The notes under the pieces are model-generated. The model had not been told where the DNA came from. It saw nothing but the letters and a program-made list of their open reading frames with translations, and did no database searches. From assembly GCA_028564925.1 (NCBI GenBank), contig CM053028.1:623555266-623619265 (forward strand): DNA of 64,000 nt, read 5' to 3'. Shown here piece after piece: positions 1 through 11,004 of the stretch; the stretch's first letter is position 1, and each line of letters begins with the position of its first letter. Origin of the DNA: Lithobates sylvaticus. Lineage: Eukaryota > Chordata > Amphibia > Anura > Ranidae. A program made the translations under genes and the position numbers.

Positions 1-1073
1 TATAGCATTGGGCACGGACACTCCAGCACATAGGTAACATGATCTGAGTTACATGTAATCAATGGTTTTATTTTAAATGTTTCTTTTGTTATGAGTGATT
101 TGAAATGGGAGACCTTTTTGGGTGAGCCAGGCTTTCTGGTCAGTCTACAGGCCCTGCATCTGGTACAGAAATGGAAGCCTGATCCATCCAGAAAGGTTGA
201 GAGTTTTTTGGGGGGATCTGGTACATTACGGGCTATTTGGTTTCTCAGACCAGGTGCCCTTCTGTAAATAAACTTGGGCTTTTTTGTAATGGTGGGGGCT
301 AAATCTCTGTCTTGTAATAAAATGGGCCAATGTTTTTTTAAAAATGGCTTCTATCTGGCGGTATTGTCTGTTGAACCCTGTGATGAAATTAATTTCTCCT
401 CTATATTGAGGTTTTTCTTTTGTCTGTAAAAGGGATTGTCTATCTATCATGGACACCTTTGCCAAATCCTTGGCCAAAGTTCCTGATGCATAGCCCTTTT
501 CGATTAACCTACTGGTTAGCAATTCGGCCTGTATGTGAAAATCACCCTCATCAGCACAATTTCTTTTGAGTCTCATGTATTGTCCTTTTGGGACTGCTCC
601 TATCCACTGGGGATGGTGGCAGCTGTGCGTAGGCACATAGCGATTTCTAATATGTTTTAGTGACAAAACTAGTATATTTTTTGGTGATGGTCAGGTCCAG
701 ATAGTTCACCTCTATACGGATCTGTTCAGCAGTGAACTTTAGACCATAGTTATTGGCATTCATTTGGTTCAAAAAGAGTGCAAAACTGTTGGAGCTGCCT
801 TTCCAAAATAAGTTGATGTCATCTATATATCTTTTATAGAACGTAAGGGACTTCCTTCCATTTTTGAAGATGGTTTCAGACTCCCATTTGTTCAAGACGA
901 AGTTCGCCACACTCAGGGTATAACGTGCCCCCATCGCAACTCCTCCTATCTGGTTATAGTACTCATTATTTGCCCAGAAAAAATTGTTACTCATAGCGAG
1001 ATTTAATCCTTTAATTAGATAGTTAATTTGGATCTTTTTTAGTTTTGACTCTTTTGTTAATGCCCACTTTAAT
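1..1073 (-). mobile_element. Penelope-like retroelement, downstream half
   Basis: Minus-strand frames at about 647-1087 and 226-666 read as the second half of a Penelope-like reverse transcriptase. The motif GGVAMGA is followed by a VANFVLNKWE stretch and then RYIDDINLFW, the YxDD-type catalytic motif. Downstream come VPKGQYMRLKRNC and a TSRLIEKGY segment, both typical of the region after the palm in this family. The two frames overlap near 650, so at least one frameshift has occurred. No GIY-YIG endonuclease was recognised in 1-225, so the 3' end is missing or lies off the window. The 5' half lies at 13196-14530, separated by a LINE. Seen: motifs and order. Known: these motifs define Penelope-like elements, which are non-LTR, non-capsid retroelements. 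Confidence 0.85.
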
Positions 1074-1089
1074 GCTGTGAGTGCATCTT
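1074..1089. repeat. Target-site duplication of the 12-kb L1 insertion, distal copy
   Basis: The 16-bp sequence gctgtgagtgcatctt is repeated at 13180-13195 as gctgtgagtgtatctt (15/16). Both copies lie in Penelope-like coding sequence and abut the LINE 3' A-rich end and its GC-rich 5' end respectively. Confidence 0.88.
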
Positions 1090-1289
1090 TTTTTTTATAA
1101 TTCTTTATTTTATCAAGATTTTTCATATACAAAAGACAGTAAGTCAATCTTCATTTTATACATTTCGTCCCATCATGTTGCGGAATTTCCCCCCCCCCCC
1201 CCCCCCGCCTTGACTTGGCGTACTTCGAGGTTTAATATTTTTATCCTTTTAATAACTGTGAAACTCCTACTACAATGTGTGAGGTATTT

Positions 1290-3651
1290 TTATCTCGTCA
1301 GTTCCAGGAAGTACCTCCAGGAGTTTTTAAAATTATTCCATTCTATCCACTTATTTTCTGTCTCGGGTTGTCCCTCACCCTCCTCCCCGATTGGTCCTGT
1401 ACCTTCAACTCTCTGCAAAGCGTTGACACCCAAGATCCAGTCCCGCAGGGTCGGGGCCTCCGCTTCTCGCCATCTCTTTGGTATTAAATCTTTAGCTACA
1501 TTAAGAAAAACCGGGGTCAACGAGGCCCTATATTGTCTTAAAGGGGTCGCGGTAGCGTGAAACAGACATGTCCAGGGGTCTCCTAGGACTACTACCCCCG
1601 TTATAATGAGGATTAACGCCCGAACCCCTTCCCAAAATTTTTTGATGACTGGGCAGTCCCACCAGATGTGGGACATCGTGCCCTTGGTCTTGCATCCCCT
1701 CCAGCACTCAGGAGACACTCCCGCCTGGAACCTACTAAGTCTGTCCGGTGTTAAGTAGCACCCGGAGAGACATTTATAGTTTGTTTCAACTGTTTTTATT
1801 GAAAAAGATGAGCTATGTATTATTCGTAACATTTTTTCTACCCTCGTCTTGCTACATAGTACTCCTGTTTCTTCCTCCCATTTTTTGACATATGGCGGTA
1901 CGTCCTTGTCCTCATTTATTAAAATTTTATAGATTCTAGAGATATTATTCTTTGTGCTATCGCGGAGGCTTAGCCGCTCCAGCGGAGTATAGTCGTTGAC
2001 ATGGCGAATCGGGCTGGGAAGGCTCTCTAAAAAATGTTTCAATTGGGCATATTTCCAGAAATCGATCAACATTAAATTCGTGTTCGTGGAAAGCTCTTGA
2101 TATGTGCATATTTTCCCATTTTTAATTATATCTTTCACCTGTGCTCTTTTATCTTTAATCCAATTCCCACCTCCCTCGTGTCTACCTGGTTCAAAAAGCG
2201 AGTTATCTTTTAAATATATTAAAGAGGAATTAAATTTCCACTTCTTTCTTTTATATAAATTATCCCATATGTCTAAAGTGACCCGTGTTATCTCGTGTGC
2301 GCTGTTTCCTAAAAGTCTAAATTTAGGTGGATTCCATATGTCGTGTCCTAAGTTTCTATTACTAATTATATTTTCTATGCTTACCCACCTCTTGTCGTTA
2401 CCTATCTTTACCCACTCCATTACCCGTGACAGTGCTATTGCCTTAAAATATTTTTCGAAGTCTGGGGAGGCTAACCCCCCCTGCTGCTTCCCCCTAGTCA
2501 GTATTCCAGATGCAAGCCGCGGTTTTTTATTTGACCAAATGAATTTGGAGATAGTTTGTTTTAATGTTTTAAAAAACTCTTTGGGAATCGCTACTGGGAG
2601 CATCTGGAATATGTAGTTAATCCTAGGGGCCAGAAACATCTTTACTGCGTTGACCCGACCGATCCAGGAAAGAGGTCGAAAGGACATTAAACTGCATTCT
2701 TTTCTAATCTCGTCGAGCAATGGGAGGTAGTTTATTAAGAAGATTTTTTTTAAGGAGTCTGTCAACCGAATCCCCAGGTATCTAATATCTTCTCTCCAGG
2801 GAAAATTTAATTCATCCATGAGTAACGCGGTCTCATCTTTTTTTATATTTATGTTCAAGATTTCTGACTTATTTACATTAATTTTCAGGTTTGAGACTGT
2901 TCCATAAGTTTTCAAAGTAGAAAGCAAGATTGGAAGAGTAATCCGAGGATTAGAGATGTAGAAGAGCACATCGTCAGCAAATGCTGCTAACTTGTGCTCC
3001 TCCCCACCTACTCCAATCCCGGTTATATCGGGGTTTTTACGTATCAGAGATAAGAGGGGCTCCAAGGATAGGACAAACAATAGAGGTGACAAGGGGCACC
3101 CCTGACGCGTACCGTTTCTCATTACAAAGACTTCTGAAGGAAGTCCATTTACATTTACCGAGGCTTGAGGCCAGTTGTATAGCATTTTAATCCATTTAAG
3201 CATCCTTGGGCCTAGTCCCATGGATTCTAATGTTTCCATCATGAATCCCCAGTCTACCCTGTCAAACGCCTTCTCGGCGTCAATTGACAGGAGCAGACTG
3301 GGGATCCCCGACTGTTTGGCCGCGTGAATCAGCAACACCGAACGTACCCCGTTGTCACGACCTTCCCTCCCTGAGATGAATCCGACCTGGTCCGGGTGGA
3401 CCAGCTCGGCCATCCTCTCTCTGAGTCTGTTGGCTAAAACTTTTGCGAAAAGTTTTGTGTCTGTGTTTAACAGCGCAATCGGGCGGTAGCTTGAGCACAG
3501 TGTTCTATCTTTGTCCTCCTTCAGTATGAGAGTAATTGAGGCCCGAAGAGACTCCGCCCCCAATATACAGTCCAAGCCCAACTGGTTCCAGAGATGACAT
3601 AGTTTGGGGACCAAAATATCTTTATATTTCTTATAATAGGTTATCGTATAG
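1290..3651 (-). pseudogene. L1 ORF2, reverse transcriptase and C-terminal part
   Basis: An open frame of about 785 codons runs from the insertion site to the stop at 1290. RT blocks appear in order: SYRPIALLN, FAKVLANRL, DQVGFISGREGRD, SIDAEKAFDRV (motif A), NGTRQGCPLSPLLF (motif B) and FADDVLFY (motif C, catalytic DD). A C-terminal CWRGCKTKGTMSHIWWDC cysteine/histidine cluster of the L1 type follows. The frame reads through the target site (YTITYYKKYKD) in the same phase as the endonuclease half at 9054, so the gene was continuous before the insertion. It is inactive now because the insertion separates it from the endonuclease. Role: target-primed reverse transcription of L1 RNA. The RT domain itself has no visible lesion. 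Confidence 0.9.
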
Positions 3652-4744
3652 AAAAGAAGAGATAGTGGCGCGCAAAATTAAACTAAATATTTAAGAGACA
3701 AGAGACTGACGGATAATAGACCTAGAAATGTCAGTTAAAAGCTCTGGGTAAGTAGTAAAGCATACATATGATAAAAAATGTCCAGCAATGGTGCGTAAAG
3801 TGGTGTGATAAAACCAAATCATGTGGTAAAAGCAATCCTGGTTAAAAATACATCATAAAAGTCGCATGGTGTGACTGGATAAAATAACAGTGCATCCAAG
3901 TGTATATAGAATCAGTGATGTGATAAACAAAACGTGGTGAAGCTCCTTCAAAGCGTATGATGTGTATCCAATAAATAGTGAGAAGGGGGTGATCCAAACG
4001 AATAAAATCAATATATCATAAGGGTGATACAAGGACTTAAGTGATATAAAGTGCAACAAAGCAAAGGAGACTAAAAAATCTCGGATGCCAGAGTGAAAGA
4101 AAACTTATGATAGTAACAGATCCGTGCCAGCTAAGACGTAGTGGCAGACTGGAGTGAAAGGATAAATGCAAATGCTAAAATGGTGAATAGCGATTAAAAA
4201 ATCGCAAGGAAAAAAAAGTCCAAATAAGAAGTCCATATATAGCATAAATATAAAGTGAATTTGGTATCTTCTATCCAACAACAGGCATAATATCTGTGCT
4301 GAGGTGTCCAGTGGTGATAAGGGATAAAAGTATAAATCCTGTGCAGTGATCCGTGTGTATTTCTCGTGCAATCCTAAGGGGATATGGGTGGCCTCTTACC
4401 TTACAGCTGTAAGGTTACAGCAGTATAGTATGGGTCTTTGTGGTCATAGGTGACCGTCCTCTCGGGGATATCCTTCTGATTTTTCAAATATCGGTCCCAG
4501 GTAATCCCTGTCTGTGTGTTCCGTGTAGTTCCCTTCAGCTTGTCCAAGCAGGGATATGGCGGGGGGGGGGGGGGATTGGTTTTCACCTCAGTAGCACATA
4601 AAATAAGATTGCCTCATAGTGTAGTATGTAAATGATAAACAAGCATTTATTACAATCAAAACAGTTATACAAGTAAAATGGGTACTCACATTAGACAGTG
4701 AATACCAAGGCAGGTTAAAAACGGTGGCGTCACTTCCGGTAGAT

Positions 4745-4797
4745 CACGTGTCCCGACGCGTGTTCGTCACTGGTCACGTGACTTCATCAGGGGTACC
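4745..4797 (-). ncRNA. Hammerhead-ribozyme-like motif, left arm
   Basis: On the minus strand CCC-CTGATGA is followed by a stem II candidate (GTCAC...GTGAC), then GAACACGCGTC-GGG. The opening CCC and closing GGG can form stem I, and CGCG forms a minimal stem III, with cleavage expected after GTC. The core GAAA is GAAC here, so activity is uncertain. The inverted copy lies at 5102-5150. Confidence 0.5.
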
Positions 4798-5101
4798 TAG
4801 TGCCTCTACCAGGGTCTTTAAATAGGCTGTCACTCATATTACACATTTAGCTGCTTTGTCAGCTATCGTTATGCACCCATGTATCAGTCAGAGTGTACCA
4901 TCGCCGTTTCCGGCTTTGTCTTTTACATACTCTGCTGACACCTCATCACATTGGTTGTGCGGCCTAACCACCATTAAAATGGCCGCCGTTCCATTTCCGG
5001 CGACGTATCTGTGACCATTTCCGGTGATCGGCGCTACGAAAAAATGGCCGCTAATTGATTATCACACAGCCTATTTAAAGACCCTGGTAGAGGCACTAGG
5101 T

Positions 5102-5150
5102 ACCCCTGATGAAGTCACGGGACCAGTGACGAACACGCGTCGGGACACGT
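5102..5150 (+). ncRNA. Hammerhead-ribozyme-like motif, right arm
   Basis: Plus-strand copy of the left-arm motif: CCC-CTGATGA, stem II GTCAC...GTGAC, GAAC, a very short CGCG stem III, GTC-GGG. It differs from the left copy in the stem II loop. The two copies face apart across the 235-bp spacer and lie in the palindrome's inner part. Confidence 0.5.
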
Positions 5151-5951
5151 GATCTACCGGAAGTGACGCCACCGAGCTCGAAGCTCGTTTTTACCCTGCC
5201 TTGGTATTCACTGTCTAATGTGAGTACCCATTTTACTTGTATAACTGTTTTGATTGTAATAAATGCTCGTTTATCATTTACATACTACACTATGAGGCAA
5301 TCTTATTTTATGTGCTACTGAGGTGAAAACCAACCCCCCACCCCCCCCCCCCCCCGCCATATCCCTGCTTGGACAAGCTGAAGGGAACTACACGGAACAC
5401 ACAGACAGGGATTACCTGGGACCGATATTTGAAAAATCAGAAGGACATCCCCGAGAGGACGGTCACCTATGACCACAAAGACCCATACTATACTGCTGTA
5501 ACCTTACAGCTGTAAGGTAAGGGGCCACCCATATCCCCTTAGGATTGCACGAGAAATACACACGGATCACTGCACAGGATTTATACTTTTATCCCTTATC
5601 ACCACTGGACACCTCAGCACAGATATCTTGCCTGTTGTTGGATAGAAGATACCAAATTCACTTTATATTTATGCTATATATGGACTTCTTATTTGGACTT
5701 TTTTTTCCTTGCGATTTTTTAATCGCTATTCACCATTTTAGCATTTGCATTTATCCTTTCACTCCAGTCTGCCACTACGTCTTAGCTGGCACGGATCTGT
5801 TACTATCATAAGTTTTCTTTCAATCTGGCATCCGAGATTTTTTAGTCTCCTTTGCTTTGTTGCACTTTATATCACTTAAGTCCTTGTATCACCCTTATGA
5901 TATATTGATTTTATTCGTTTGGATCACCCCCTTCTCACTATTTATTGGATA

Positions 5952-8573
5952 GTTTAATTAAATGAGGGGCGCTAGTACCAACAAGAGATACTAAATTAAT
6001 TAATAGGTTAATTAATTGTATATTCTGAACTGTATAGTAGAGACTAAGAGCTTATTGAAAAAAGGTGTGCAGACACAATATAGATCTACCATGAACTAAG
6101 CTAATTAATAACTATTTAACGTGATAATAGTGAACCACATTTGGTTACTCATACATTACAACCATTATAATGTGAATAATAAAAATTGGTTAGAGTGTGT
6201 TTATACAAACAATAATAACACCAGACACCTAGCGTGACCCAGTGAGGTATAAATTAATTATTACCCCAAAGATAATTAACACACAAAATAGAGCTGACCG
6301 AGCTCTATTTAAATTAAATAATATAAATATAACAGACCCTGTACCTTGTATCACAATGTGTACAACGAAAATTAATGATCAAGCACTTATGCCCAATCTA
6401 ATACATAAAAAGTGCAAACCAACAAATTTGGCAAATATCCCAATGTCTTGGGTACATCCAAAAAACGTGAAAAATATTAATATAAATTAGACAGTGTTAA
6501 TTGATATAACGCAAAATTCATGTAGTATATAAAAAGTGCAAGCCAACAAAATTGGCAAATAATCCCAATATCTTGAGTGCATCCAAAAAACGTGAAAAAT
6601 ATTAATATAAATTAGACAGTGTTAATTGATATAACGCAAAGTTCATATAGTAGTCCTTGCTGCAAAACGCCACAATCACTCCTGTAGATATAGCTTGTGC
6701 ACCATCACCAGACAAATTCTCGATCCACCCAATGTGAGAACCAGCAGTATTAAATGGCCTCTTACCAAATGGAGTTGATTACTTTGTTTAGAAGCAATCA
6801 AATGCGCTTTCACAGGATTGTGCCTGTACACTGAGTGACACACCCTCACTCAAGGGCTCTCTTCCCTCTATCAGACCAGCTCAGATGGAATGGATTGGAA
6901 ACATATGTGGGAATATAAAGAGAGGCGCACCTCATAGCGTAATAACGTTTTATTTAAAAAATAGCATAAAAAAACACAGCAGCCAATTGCTCACTTACAT
7001 TTTCCAGTGCCTACCCGGCACTGAGGCTACTTGCGATATGTTAAAAGATTCGATGGAGCAGCGGATCCTTCCCTCCTGGCGTGCGTCTCTAGCGTGCGTT
7101 CCACTCACCAGACAGCCGGAGCCAATATCACAGGAAGTCCAGCAATAGTGCATCCAAAGATACAAAGTGATCAGGTACCGCCTACCTAAATGAAGAATTG
7201 TAGACGGCCACTCACATTGGCTTGTCTAGCTCCGCGCTTAGGATAATTCAAAAAGGTCTATACTAATATTAATAATGTAAACCCAGTACAGCTGCTCCCT
7301 ATGAAATCTAGATGATTTAATTGGTAGTTTAATTAAATGAGGGGCGCTAGTACCAACAAGAGATACTAAATTAATTAATAGGTTAATTAATTGTATATTC
7401 TGAACTGTATAGTAGAGACTAAGAGCTTATTGAAAAAAGGTGTGCAGACACAATATAGATCTACCATGAACTAAGCTAATTAATAACTATTTAAAGTGAT
7501 AATAGTGAACCACATTTGGTTACTCATACATTACAACCATTATAATGTGAATAATAAAAATTGGTTAGAGTGTGTTTATACAAACAATAATAACACCAGA
7601 CACCTAGCGTGACCCAGTGAGGTATAAATTAATTATTACCCCAAAGATAATTAACACACAAAATAGAGCTGACCGAGCTCTATTTAAATTAAATAATATA
7701 AATATAACAGACCCTGTACCTTCTATCACAATGTGTACAACGAAAGTTAATGATCAAGCACTTATGCCCAATCTAATACATAAAAAGTGCAAACCAACAA
7801 ATTTGGCAAATATCCCAATGTCTTGGGTACATCCAAAAAACGTGAAAAATATGTGAAAAATATTAATATAAATTAGACAGTGTTAATTGATATAACGCAA
7901 AGTTCATGTAGTATATAAAAAGTGCAAGCCAACAAAATTGGCAAATAATCCCAATATCTTGGGTGCATCCAAAAAACGTGAAAAATATTAATATAAATTA
8001 GACAGTGTTAATTGATATAACGCAAAGTTCATATAGTAGTCCTTGCTGCAAAACGCCACAATCACTCCTGTAGATATAGCTTGTGCACCATCACCAGACA
8101 AATTCTCGATCCACCCAATGTGAGAACCAGCAGTATTAAATGGCCTCTTACCAAATGGAGTTGATTACTTTGTTTAGAAGCAATCAAATGCGCTTTCACA
8201 GGATTGTGCCTGTACACTGAGTGACACACCCTCACTCAAGGGCTCTCTTCCCTCTATCAGACCAGCTCAGATGGAATGGATTGGAAACATATGTGGGAAT
8301 ATAAAGAGAGGCGCACCTCATAGCGTAATAACGTTTTATTTAAAAAAATAGCATAAAAAAACACAGCAGCCAATTGCTCACTTACATTTTCCAGTGCCTA
8401 CCCGGCACTGAGGCTACTTGCGATATGTTAAAAGATTCGATGGAGCAGCGGATCCTTCCCTCCTGGCGTGCGTCTCTAGCGTGCGTTCCACTCACCAGAC
8501 AGCCGGAGCCAATATCACAGGAAGTCCAGCAATAGTGCATCCAAAGATACAAAGTGATCAGGTACCGCCTACC
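5952..8573. repeat. 1.37-kb direct tandem duplication
   Basis: Copy 1 (5952-7325) and copy 2 (7326-8573) differ by only a handful of substitutions and one 11-bp insertion (atgtgaaaaat near 7850). Copy 2 ends about 130 bp short, where copy 1 continues into 7190-7325 and copy 2 meets the ribozyme-like end. Confidence 0.92.
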
Positions 8574-8610
8574 GACGTACGTTTCGTGTTTGTCACGTCT
8601 TCAGGGTGGC
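8567..8610 (-). ncRNA. Hammerhead-ribozyme-like motif with canonical core
   Basis: Minus strand: GCCACC-CTGAAGA, then a stem II hairpin (GTG-acaaa-CAC), GAAA, a short self-complementary CGTACG stem III, and GTC-GGTAGGC. GCCACC can pair with GGT.GGC to make stem I. CUGANGA and GAAA are the invariant hammerhead core residues, and both are present here. It sits exactly at the terminus of the 2.66-kb insertion, as expected for processed Penelope-like units. Confidence 0.6.
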
Positions 8611-9053
8611 GTATTTATTGGATACACATCATACGCTTTGAAGGAGCTTCACCACGTTTTGTTTATCACATCACTGATTCTATATACACTTGGATGCACT
8701 GTTATTTTATCCAGTTACACCATGCGACTTTTATGATGTATTTTTAACCAGGATTGCTTTTACCACATGATTTGGTTTTATCACACCACTTTACGCACCA
8801 TTGCTGGACATTTTTTATCATATGTATGCTTTATTACTTACCCGGAGCTTTTAACTGACATTTCTATGTCTATTATCCGTCAGTCTCTTGTCTCTTAAAT
8901 ATTTAGTTTAATTTTGCGCGCCACTATCTCTTCTTTTTTTATTCCACTTGGGTTCAGACATTTCCTTTAAGTGTGCGCAGCATTCCTTTAGTTATTGTTC
9001 GTTGTGCTGGCGCAGGATTAACCCTTCTAACTTTTTATCAGGTTATCGTATAG

Positions 9054-10467
9054 CCATCAGGGCCCGGGCTTTTACCCACCGGGGTATCCCGTATGGCAGA
9101 GAAAATTTCGGCCTCAGTGATTGGTTTATCCATATTGTCTCTGTCAATCTCTGTAAGGAGCGGGAGTGAACTGTTTTTCAAAAATTCTTTTCCATCCTCT
9201 CCAATACCCAAGGTGTGCTGGCCCCTCTGTCTTACATCATAGAGACCTTCATAGTACGTTCTGAATACTTCCGCTATTTCCTTAGAAGAGTTTACCATCT
9301 TTCCCTGTTTATTTTGAATTTTTTCGATGTAGTTTATTTCTCTCTTTTTTTTGAGCATGTTTGCTAAATGCTTTCCAGACCTATTTCCTCCCAAATGTTT
9401 ATCTCTGTTAATTTTGTGGTACCCAACCCTGGCCTCGAGTTCTAGTATCGCCTTTAGTTCTTCTCTCTTATTGATCAACCTATGGAATATCTCTTGTTTT
9501 AAGTTTCCTTCCCCTTTATGTTCCCTTTCTAACTCCTGTATCTCCTCCGTCAACCCCCGGATCTTAGCCTGTTTTTCTTTTTTTTTCCCAGTTCCTATCG
9601 CGATGAGGATCCCTCTTATATAAGCCTTGTGGGCCTCCCAGAGTGTCGCTGGTGATATATCTCCTGTATCATTTTCTGTGAAAAAAAACTCTATTTCCTT
9701 TTTTATTGTCTCTGATATCTCAGCGTCAAAGACCAGAGTCTCATTCAGACGCCAAGAGAACGGATATCTAGGGAGTTCAGGGATCCTCAGCGTCACAGAA
9801 ACTGGGGCGTGATCCGACAGTGTTGTGATTTCGATATGCGATGTGAGAACATTCTCTAGCAACTTATGGTCTATGAGGAAATAATCCAGGCGGGAGTGAG
9901 TACCGTGGGCGGGGGAAAAGAAAGTAAAATCCCTTTCTTTTGGATGCATCACCCTCCAGATATCAACCAACTGGTTTTGAAATATTTTTTGTTCGAGTTT
10001 TTTTAATTGAGCGCCGTTTACTCCCCGTGCCCTAGACGTGGTATCATAGGAAGGGTCCAGACCCAGATTGAGGTCCCCCCCCAGGATTACCACTCCCCTC
10101 TTGAACCTTGACAAACGGCCAAGTACCCTAATCAAGAATTTGACTGTGTTGGTGTTGGGTCAAATACGTTAGCAAAGGTAAAATATCTTTCCCCCAGCCT
10201 ACCCTTCAAAAAAAGATACCTGCCTTCCGGGTCTTCCAATCTTTCTGTTACTATAAATTTTGTGGTTTTTGCAAAACCCATTGCCACCCCCTTTGAGCCC
10301 CTCACCGGGGAATCTCCATAGTACCAAGTCGGGAAGGTTTGGGAATAGATTTTAGTGTTACCTCCGCGGCTAAGGTGTGTTTCCTGCAGAAACACAATTG
10401 CCGCTTGCGATCTCTGGAGCTCTTTTGTTATCTTAAATCTCTTTATAGGGGAGTTCATCCCTCTCAC
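9054..10467 (-). pseudogene. L1 ORF2, endonuclease and N-terminal part
   Basis: Minus-strand frames 10467-10132 and 10135-9038 encode an APE-type endonuclease. LLTYNVRGMN and VFLQETHL (catalytic Glu) come first, then GGDLNLG (catalytic Asp/Asn), SRLDYFLI and SDHAPVSVTL (catalytic Asp-His). A linker follows, ending in GKSPGPDGYTIT at the insertion site. A single 1-base frameshift lies near 10155, between the YFTFANV and IRVLGRL stretches. The likely start is the ATG of MNSPIKRF or an upstream in-frame codon; no ATG was found closer to the domain start. The 3' half of the same ORF continues at 3651. Confidence 0.88.
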
Positions 10468-10479
10468 ATTGTAAGTAAG

Positions 10480-11004
10480 GAGTTTTAATTCAGCATTTTG
10501 TATTTTTCCCGTACAGGCTGACCCATACTCTGAATTGTTTCACCTCTTTTCTTTAAATTTATGTCTGCAAGGCCCCTCCTCCCCCCCTTTCCCCTCTCCA
10601 GCCCTCCTCCCTCCTTCCATCCCCCCCTCCCTCCTCCCTCCCCCCCCTCCCGGTCGTTTTCCGACCCTATGCAATCCACGGGGCATTCTGCCGAAGAACC
10701 CCCTGACCGCCTTGCTTGCCGGGGTGAAGCTCGGCCATCACGGGACTGATTGGATCCCCCCGCCCCCCCCCCCCCCCAAGAGAGAGGGGGGGGACCCAGC
10801 CCAAAAGCCCAGGGACCTCCTCCCTTGCCGAGCAAGCCCTCCGACCCTCCCACCGTCCTCCCCCCTCGCTCCCCCACCCAACCCCCGCCCCCAAACCATC
10901 ACCCAAATATCCCCTCAGTAATACACCAAGAACACCAAAAAAAGAGAAAAAAAAAAAAAAGTTATAATAAAGTCCTGTCGTTCTCTTTTCCTCTTTAAAG
11001 ACCT
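10480..11004 (-). other. Strand-asymmetric G-rich spacer between L1 ORF1 and ORF2
   Basis: The plus strand is dominated by C runs (10574-10650, 10757-10778, 10855-10900), so the L1 sense strand is a dense series of G3-G15 runs able to form G-quadruplexes. Open frames across it are low-complexity proline or glycine strings and are not coding. An A-rich run (10938-10958) sits near the ORF1 end. Confidence 0.6.

Larger units (their letters stand above)
5952..8611 (-). mobile_element. Tandem-unit Penelope-like element inserted in the palindrome arm
   Basis: A 2,660-bp insertion flanked by the perfect 13-bp duplication tatttattggata (5939-5951 and 8612-8624). Removing it restores the palindrome arm. 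It consists of two direct copies of a 1.37-kb AT-rich unit and ends, on the minus strand, with a hammerhead-like motif. Tandem units with a ribozyme at the junction or terminus are characteristic of Penelope-like elements and related non-autonomous retroelements; this classification is inference. Short open frames (for example 6242-6490 and 7617-7856) are low-complexity and lack known domains. Confidence 0.7.
3652..9039. mobile_element. Palindromic Penelope-like (non-autonomous) element inside L1 ORF2
   Basis: This is a 5,388-bp insertion flanked by the perfect 14-bp duplication aggttatcgtatag (3638-3651 and 9040-9053). The left arm 3652-4829 is the inverted copy of 5065-5951 plus 8612-8946, around a 235-bp spacer (4830-5064). 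The right arm is interrupted by another insertion at 5952-8611. Some 93 bp at the right end (8947-9039) have no left counterpart. Each arm contains a hammerhead-ribozyme-like motif and a long C or G run (4561-4574; 5335-5356). No protein with a recognisable domain is encoded. Inverted terminal copies, target duplications of 10-17 bp and hammerhead motifs are known for Penelope-like elements; assignment to that group is inference. Arm identity looks very high, so it is recent. Confidence 0.7.

Noticed and set aside
3652-9039. A DNA transposon with long terminal inverted repeats
   Set aside because: The 14-bp target duplication, asymmetric ends and ribozyme-like motifs fit a Penelope-like retroelement better than a transposase-mobilised one.
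9054-9060. A natural stop of L1 ORF2 after GPDGYTIT
   Set aside because: The stop comes from inserted sequence; the frame resumes in phase at 3651.
10485-10998. Proline- or glycine-rich frames on both strands
   Set aside because: Low-complexity translation of the G-rich spacer between L1 ORF1 and ORF2.
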